Positions 60,012 through 64,000 of a DNA stretch of 64,000 nt are shown piece by piece. The notes under the pieces were generated by a model, which did not search any database, was not told where the DNA came from, and was given only the letters and a program-made list of their open reading frames with translations. Each line of letters opens with the position of its first letter. Position 1 is the stretch's first letter. Source of the DNA: UBA8389 sp035719105 (GTDB taxonomy: Bacteria; Bacteroidota; Bacteroidia; Bacteroidales; UBA1402). Made by a program: the position numbers and the translations under genes. The stretch is taken from positions 134,299-198,298 of the forward strand of contig DASTGN010000007.1 in the NCBI GenBank assembly GCA_035719105.1, read 5' to 3'.

Positions 60012-60062
60012 GAATGCTGCAAGGCCTTGTAGAGCTATTAACACAAGGCTTTGCAGTCATTC
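60012..60062 (-). promoter_or_regulatory. Large intercistronic hairpin upstream of rpsJ
   Basis: Arms 60012-60030 and 60043-60062 pair as GAATG, CTGCAA and GCCTTGT blocks (18 pairs with one bulge and one mismatch) around a 12-base loop. No T-tract follows on the minus strand, so it is unlikely to be a simple terminator. It lies 22 bases before the rpsJ start and may be a regulatory or processing structure of the S10 leader. Confidence 0.6.
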
Positions 60063-60069
60063 GATTATT

Positions 60070-62187
60070 TTACAACAGTTCAACTTTTCCTTTAACTTCC
60101 GTCAACACCTGAGTGGCAATTGACTTGGAGAGTTCGGCAAAGTGGTCGAATTCCATGGTGCTAGTTGCACGTCCGGAAGTGATGGTACGAAGTGCCGTCA
60201 CGTAACCAAAGGTTTCGGCCAGTGGAACCAGAGCCTTGACAACACGTGCGCCGGAACGGTTGGTATCCATACCACCCACCTGGCCACGACGCTTATTCAA
60301 GTCTCCGATGACATCACCCATGCTTTCTTCTGGAGTAATGACTTCCATCTTCATGATGGGCTCCAACAGAACAGGTTTTGCTTTTGCGCAAGCACTCTTG
60401 AAAGCAAGGCTGGCACAAATCTCAAAGGACAGAGCATCAGAGTCAACTGGATGGAAGGAACCGTCAACTACGGTTACTTTCAAACCATCCAAGGGATATC
60501 CGGCCAAAACACCATTTTTCATGGCGTTCTTGAAGCCTTTTTCAATGGATGGGATGTATTCCTTAGGAATGTTACCACCCTTCACTTCGTCAATAAATTG
60601 AAGATCACCTTCAAATTCCTTATCTTTCGGACCAACCTTAACGATCATGTCAGCAAACTTACCACGACCACCTGATTGTTTCTTATACGTTTCACGCAAC
60701 TGAACTTCCTGAGAGATGGCTTCCTTGTAGGTAACCTGGGGACGCCCCTGGTTACATTCAACCTTAAATTCACGACGCAGACGGTCAATGATGATTTCAA
60801 GGTGGAGTTCACCCATACCTGAAATGATGGTCTGACCGGTTTGTTCGTCTGTACGAACAGTGAACGTAGGATCTTCTTCAGCTAATTTGCCAAGACCAAT
60901 ACCCAATTTATCCAAATCCTTTTGAGTTTTGGGTTCAATGGAGATACCGATTACAGGAGCAGGGAAGTCCATCGATTCGAGAACGATCGGATGTTGTTCG
61001 TCACACAGGGTGTCACCGGTACGGATATCTTTAAAACCAACGCCTGCACCGATGTCACCAGCAGCGATCACATCAACTGGATTCTGCTTGTTGGAGTGCA
61101 TTTGGAATAGACGAGAAATACGTTCTTTCTTGTTGGAACGTACGTTATAAACGTATGAACCAGCTTCCAGCTTACCTGAGTAAACACGGACAAAGCACAG
61201 ACGACCAACATAGGGGTCGGTGGCAATTTTGAATGCCAATGCAGTGAAAGGTTCGTTCTCGTCTGGTTTGCGTGTAATTTCTTTTTCGGCATCGTTGGGA
61301 TCGTGTCCTACGATTGCAGGGGTATCCAACGGGCTCGGAAGGAAAAGACATACGGCGTCAAGTAACGTCTGAACACCTTTATTTTTAAAGGAAGAGCCGC
61401 AAAGCATTGGATTAATGGCCATGGTAAGCGTTCCTTTACGAAGCGCGCTGATAATTTCAGGTTCGGTGATCGTTGAGGGATCATCAAAGAATTTCTGCAT
61501 CAACACATCATCGAATTCAGCAATGGTTTCAAGCATTTTTTCTCTCCATTCCTGAGCTTCAGCAAGCAGTTCAGCGGGAATTTCTTCAACACTGTATTCT
61601 GCACCCATGGTTTCGTCATGCCAGTAAATGGCCTTCATTTTAATCAAATCGACAACCCCTTTGAACTTTTCTTCAGCACCGATTGGAATCTGAATGGGAC
61701 ATGGGTTGGCCTTTAAAACGGCTTTCATTTGGCGGACAACTTCAAAAAAGTCGGCACCAGAACGGTCCATCTTGTTTACATAACAAATACGAGGAACATC
61801 GTATTTGTCAGCCTGACGCCATACAGTTTCAGACTGAGGTTCAACGCCGCCTACAGCACAATATGTTGCAACAGCACCATCTAAGATACGCAATGAACGT
61901 TCCACCTCAACAGTAAAGTCGACGTGTCCCGGAGTATCAATCAAGTTGATTTTATACTTGTCACCACCTTGAACCCAGCTGGTAGTAGTTGCAGCGGACG
62001 TGATTGTAATACCGCGTTCCTGTTCTTGTTCCATCCAATCCATGGTCGCAGCCCCGTCATGAACTTCCCCAATTTTATGGGTGAGCCCGGTGTAGAAAAG
62101 AATACGCTCTGATGTCGTAGTCTTTCCCGCATCGATGTGGGCCATGATGCCGATGTTTCTGGTGTATGTTAAATCTTGTTTAGCCAT
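60070..62187 (-). CDS. fusA: Elongation factor G
   Basis: 705 residues. GTPase domain with the P loop AHIDAGKTTTSERIL, switch II region IDTPGHVDFTVEVERSLRIL and NKMDRSGADF, then domains II-V, with MGELHLEIIIDRLRREFKVE in domain III and GMDTNRSGARVVKALVPLAE near the end. It moves tRNAs and mRNA after peptide-bond formation and helps recycle ribosomes. Str-operon position between rpsG (27 bases) and rpsJ (79 bases). Confidence 0.98.
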   Translation of the reverse strand: MAKQDLTYTRNIGIMAHIDAGKTTTSERILFYTGLTHKIGEVHDGAATMDWMEQEQERGITITSAATTTSWVQGGDKYKINLIDTPGHVDFTVEVERSLRILDGAVATYCAVGGVEPQSETVWRQADKYDVPRICYVNKMDRSGADFFEVVRQMKAVLKANPCPIQIPIGAEEKFKGVVDLIKMKAIYWHDETMGAEYSVEEIPAELLAEAQEWREKMLETIAEFDDVLMQKFFDDPSTITEPEIISALRKGTLTMAINPMLCGSSFKNKGVQTLLDAVCLFLPSPLDTPAIVGHDPNDAEKEITRKPDENEPFTALAFKIATDPYVGRLCFVRVYSGKLEAGSYVYNVRSNKKERISRLFQMHSNKQNPVDVIAAGDIGAGVGFKDIRTGDTLCDEQHPIVLESMDFPAPVIGISIEPKTQKDLDKLGIGLGKLAEEDPTFTVRTDEQTGQTIISGMGELHLEIIIDRLRREFKVECNQGRPQVTYKEAISQEVQLRETYKKQSGGRGKFADMIVKVGPKDKEFEGDLQFIDEVKGGNIPKEYIPSIEKGFKNAMKNGVLAGYPLDGLKVTVVDGSFHPVDSDALSFEICASLAFKSACAKAKPVLLEPIMKMEVITPEESMGDVIGDLNKRRGQVGGMDTNRSGARVVKALVPLAETFGYVTALRTITSGRATSTMEFDHFAELSKSIATQVLTEVKGKVELL

Positions 62188-62214
62188 CTTACTTCCTTAC
62201 CTTTTTACCTATTA

Positions 62215-62691
62215 TTAAAAACGGAAATGGGCAAATGCGCGGTTGGCTTCAGCCATACGGTGCATGTCTTCTTTACGCTTGAACGATCCACCCTGATTAT
62301 TGTAAGCATCAACAATCTCGGCAGCTAATTTGTCCGCCATGGATTTACCACCACGTTTGCGGGCATATAAAATAATATTTTTCATTGAAATGGATTCCTT
62401 ACGATCTGGGCGGATTTCAGTAGGAACCTGGAAAGTAGCACCACCAATGCGGCGGGACTTGACTTCGACTTGAGGAGTAATGTTGTCGAGTGCAGCCTTC
62501 CATATTTCGAGAGCGGATTTTTCGTCATTGGGCAATTTAGCCTTGACGGTATTCAGAGCGGAATAAAAAATCTCATAAGAGGTGTTCTTTTTCCCATCGT
62601 ACATCAAGTGATTCACAAATTTGGTCACTTTGACGTCATTGAAAACAGGATCCGGCAGGATAACCCGTTTTTTCGGTTTTGATTTTCTCAT
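62215..62691 (-). CDS. rpsG: 30S ribosomal protein S7
   Basis: 158 residues: MRKSKPKKRVILPDPVFNDV, KVTKFVNHLMYDGKKNTSYE, EVKSRRIGGATFQVPTEIRP and EDMHRMAEANRAFAHFRF. It nucleates the 3' domain of 16S rRNA and in E. coli regulates the str operon. A 158-base gap without ORF or clear promoter separates it from rpsL. Confidence 0.98.
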   Translation of the reverse strand: MRKSKPKKRVILPDPVFNDVKVTKFVNHLMYDGKKNTSYEIFYSALNTVKAKLPNDEKSALEIWKAALDNITPQVEVKSRRIGGATFQVPTEIRPDRKESISMKNIILYARKRGGKSMADKLAAEIVDAYNNQGGSFKRKEDMHRMAEANRAFAHFRF

Positions 62692-62849
62692 TTTCTCAAA
62701 AATTTTCCGTTTTTGTTTTGGTTGTCTTTTTTCGTTTTGACTTCAACGTTCCCGCTGGAACATTTACTCAACCTCGCTTTAAAGCGTATACCAATAAAAA
62801 AAACAGCGTGAATAATTACTGTAAAGGAATTTTTAAGCGGCCAGGTGAA

Positions 62850-63254
62850 TTATTTCTTCTTGGCTGCAGCTGCTGGCTGACCCGGCTTCGGACGCTTCGT
62901 GCCGTATTTGGAACGTCTCTGTCTGCGACCGGCTACACCTGAAGTATCCAAAGTTCCGCGAACGATGTGGTAACGTACACCTGGAAGGTCCTTTACACGA
63001 CCACCACGTACAAGTACGATGGAGTGTTCCTGCAAGTTGTGACCTTCTCCTGGGATGTAACTGTTTACTTCCTTAGAGTTGGTCAAACGAACCCTGGCAA
63101 CCTTACGCATAGCGGAGTTAGGTTTCTTCGGTGTTGTCGTGTACACACGTACACAAACGCCACGTCTTTGCGGACAGGAGCTCAAAGCCGGAGACTTGCT
63201 CTTGTCGGTTTGCTTAGCCCTTCCTTTTCTTACTAATTGCTGAATTGTAGGCAT
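62850..63254 (-). CDS. rpsL: 30S ribosomal protein S12
   Basis: 134 residues: MPTIQQLVRKGRAKQTDKSK, RRGVCVRVYTTTPKKPNSAM with the Lys (PKKPNSA) changed in streptomycin-resistant mutants, present here in its wild-type form, and GGRVKDLPGVRYHIVRGTLD. The Ala/Lys-rich tail is lineage-typical. First gene of the 33-gene ribosomal unit. Confidence 0.98.
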   Translation of the reverse strand: MPTIQQLVRKGRAKQTDKSKSPALSSCPQRRGVCVRVYTTTPKKPNSAMRKVARVRLTNSKEVNSYIPGEGHNLQEHSIVLVRGGRVKDLPGVRYHIVRGTLDTSGVAGRRQRRSKYGTKRPKPGQPAAAAKKK

Positions 63255-63312
63255 TTTAGAAATTTTTACTATTTATAGAGTACTTAAAAAAACGTATATG
63301 CAAATTAATCCC

Positions 63313-63327
63313 TTGAGGGTACCCCAA
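63313..63327 (-). promoter_or_regulatory. Palindrome just after the rpsL promoter
   Basis: TTGAGGGTACCCCAA, palindromic except for one pair. It lies 9 bases past the -7 box, so it falls in the first transcribed bases and could act as an operator or a 5' hairpin. Confidence 0.4.
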
Positions 63328-63336
63328 AAAGGACTG

Positions 63337-63367
63337 CAAAATTACAAGCTTTTTTTCGATAAACCAA
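63337..63367 (-). promoter_or_regulatory. Promoter of the str-S10-spc-alpha unit
   Basis: The minus strand reads TTG (63367-63365), a 20-base spacer, and TAATTTTG (63344-63337). A second -7-like box, TACCTTTG, stands at 63417-63410. The gene-free stretch 63255-63489 thus holds the leader and one or two start sites. Confidence 0.65.
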
Positions 63368-63489
63368 CGGCTTACCGAAAAAAAAATAAGCTTGCTATTA
63401 AAGCGGGGACAAAGGTAGCAATAAAATTCATGAAATCACTGGTTTACAGCCAGCAATTTTCGTGGATTTTCCCTTAAAATTTTGAATAA

Positions 63490-63807
63490 TCAGGCTTCTC
63501 CTCCTCCAAATCCAACGATGGGTGGCATAAAAGTATTTCCACCAGCAGATGGATTCTTAATCGTGCCAAATTGTTTCTCATACTTGGCAATATTTTCTTG
63601 CAATGCCGAAAGCAAACGCTTAGCATGTTCTGGTGTCAGTATGATACGCGACTGCACTTTTGCTTTCGGAACGCCTGGCATCAACCGAATGAAATCGAGT
63701 ATAAATTCAGAACTGGAATGTGAAATGACAGCAAGATTGGAATAAATACCCTGTGCTACGTCTTCAGTCAGTTCGATGTTCAGCTGGTTGTTTTCGTTGT
63801 TTTCCAT
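63490..63807 (-). CDS. DUF3467 protein
   Basis: 105 residues from the ATG at 63807 (a TTG three codons earlier is less likely). Typical features: NIELTEDVAQGIYSNLAVIS, SSSEFILDFIRLMPGVPKAK, VQSRIILTPEHAKRLLSALQ, and a Gly/Pro-rich end. The function is unknown. In many Bacteroidota it stands between rpoC and rpsL; here rpsL follows as expected but an rRNA operon end takes the place of rpoC. It has its own promoter. Confidence 0.92.
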   Translation of the reverse strand: MENNENNQLNIELTEDVAQGIYSNLAVISHSSSEFILDFIRLMPGVPKAKVQSRIILTPEHAKRLLSALQENIAKYEKQFGTIKNPSAGGNTFMPPIVGFGGGEA

Positions 63808-63860
63808 GAGTTTCAATCAGATAAAATGTATATGATTTGATATTTTGCTTACTTTTTTAG

Positions 63861-63892
63861 CAAAGGTATGCAGAATTTCTTAAATGAATCAA
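63861..63892 (-). promoter_or_regulatory. Promoter of the DUF3467 gene
   Basis: The minus strand reads TTG (63892-63890), a 21-base spacer, and TACCTTTG (63868-63861), a full consensus -7 box. The -33 TTG lies in the last three bases of the rRNA terminator stem. Confidence 0.65.
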
Positions 63893-63921
63893 GCCCCATC
63901 GCATGTATGCGACAGGGCTTG
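63890..63921 (-). terminator. Terminator of the rRNA operon
   Basis: Arms 63890-63904 and 63907-63921 (CAAGCCC ... GGGCTTG outside, ATCGCAT/ATGCGA inside) form a 15-bp stem with a two-base mismatch, just past the 5S rRNA 3' end. Confidence 0.75.
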
Positions 63922-63930
63922 ACCGTAAAA

Positions 63931-64000
63931 CGGCGACTACCTACTCTCCCACTTGCGCAGTACCATCGGCGTGGTCGGGCTTAACTTCTCTGTTCGGAAT
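63931..64000 (-). rRNA. rrf: 5S ribosomal RNA, 3' part (runs off the window)
   Basis: The minus strand contains the conserved segments CCGAACAGAGAAGTTAAGCC, CGATGGTACTGC and GGGAGAGTAGGT, ending GTCGCCG near 63931. About 70 bases are visible; the 5' part and, presumably, the 23S and 16S genes lie beyond 64000. Confidence 0.93.

Noticed and set aside
62692..62849. Internal promoter in the rpsG-rpsL gap
   Set aside because: No TAnnTTTG box on the minus strand could be found in it.
1..64000. CRISPR arrays, insertion sequences, prophage genes, tRNAs
   Set aside because: Looked for on both strands; no regular spacer-repeat pattern, transposase, integrase or cloverleaf was recognised.

Overview
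The window is a contiguous piece of a Bacteroidota chromosome, most probably Bacteroidales; I cannot name the genus. The signs are: the promoter type (TAnnTTTG at about -7, TTG about 20 bases further up, little Shine-Dalgarno), a type IX secretion protein (PorT) together with a protein carrying a C-terminal T9SS sorting domain, an exbB-exbD-exbD-tonB cluster, a DUF3467 gene just before rpsL, and zinc-free versions of S4 and L36. No phage, insertion sequence, CRISPR array or tRNA was seen.

Left region, 1-13.7 kb (accessory, surface structures and their control): a partial PapD-like chaperone, two DUF4402 pilin-like proteins and a 2450-residue secreted beta-helix protein lie on the minus strand. 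They are followed by a LuxR-type response regulator, a soluble receiver-histidine kinase, a NarL-type response regulator, a third pilin-like protein and a receiver-only paralogue of the NarL regulator. Five promoters here share one geometry: a repeat or palindrome centred 74.5-76 bases upstream of the -7 box. I read this as a two-component-controlled adhesin or fimbrial regulon, and it is the most interesting part of the window.

Middle region, 13.7-45 kb (housekeeping, both strands): ferredoxin, porT, a 5'-nucleotidase split into two genes, rplS, an MG2/plug protein, nadK, pdxJ, a DJ-1 protein and eno. Then comes a seven-gene minus-strand TonB energisation operon (exbB, two exbD, tonB, a small membrane protein, a PstS-like lipoprotein, a TPR protein), a serine hydrolase, pepD, a DUF2490 protein, a flippase-like protein, rsmA, corA, a DUF349 protein, a blaI/M56-TonB/plug-TonB cluster, folE, a SPOR protein, mdh and a coiled-coil membrane protein. 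Perfect or near-perfect bidirectional terminators separate several convergent units.

Right region, 45-64 kb: the complete str-S10-spc-alpha supercluster on the minus strand, read from rpsL (63.25 kb) down to rplQ (45.1 kb), 33 genes including fusA, secY, map, infA and rpoA. Upstream of rpsL is the DUF3467 gene with its own promoter, and beyond it the 3' end of a 5S rRNA gene, so an rRNA operon sits where rpoC is usually found.
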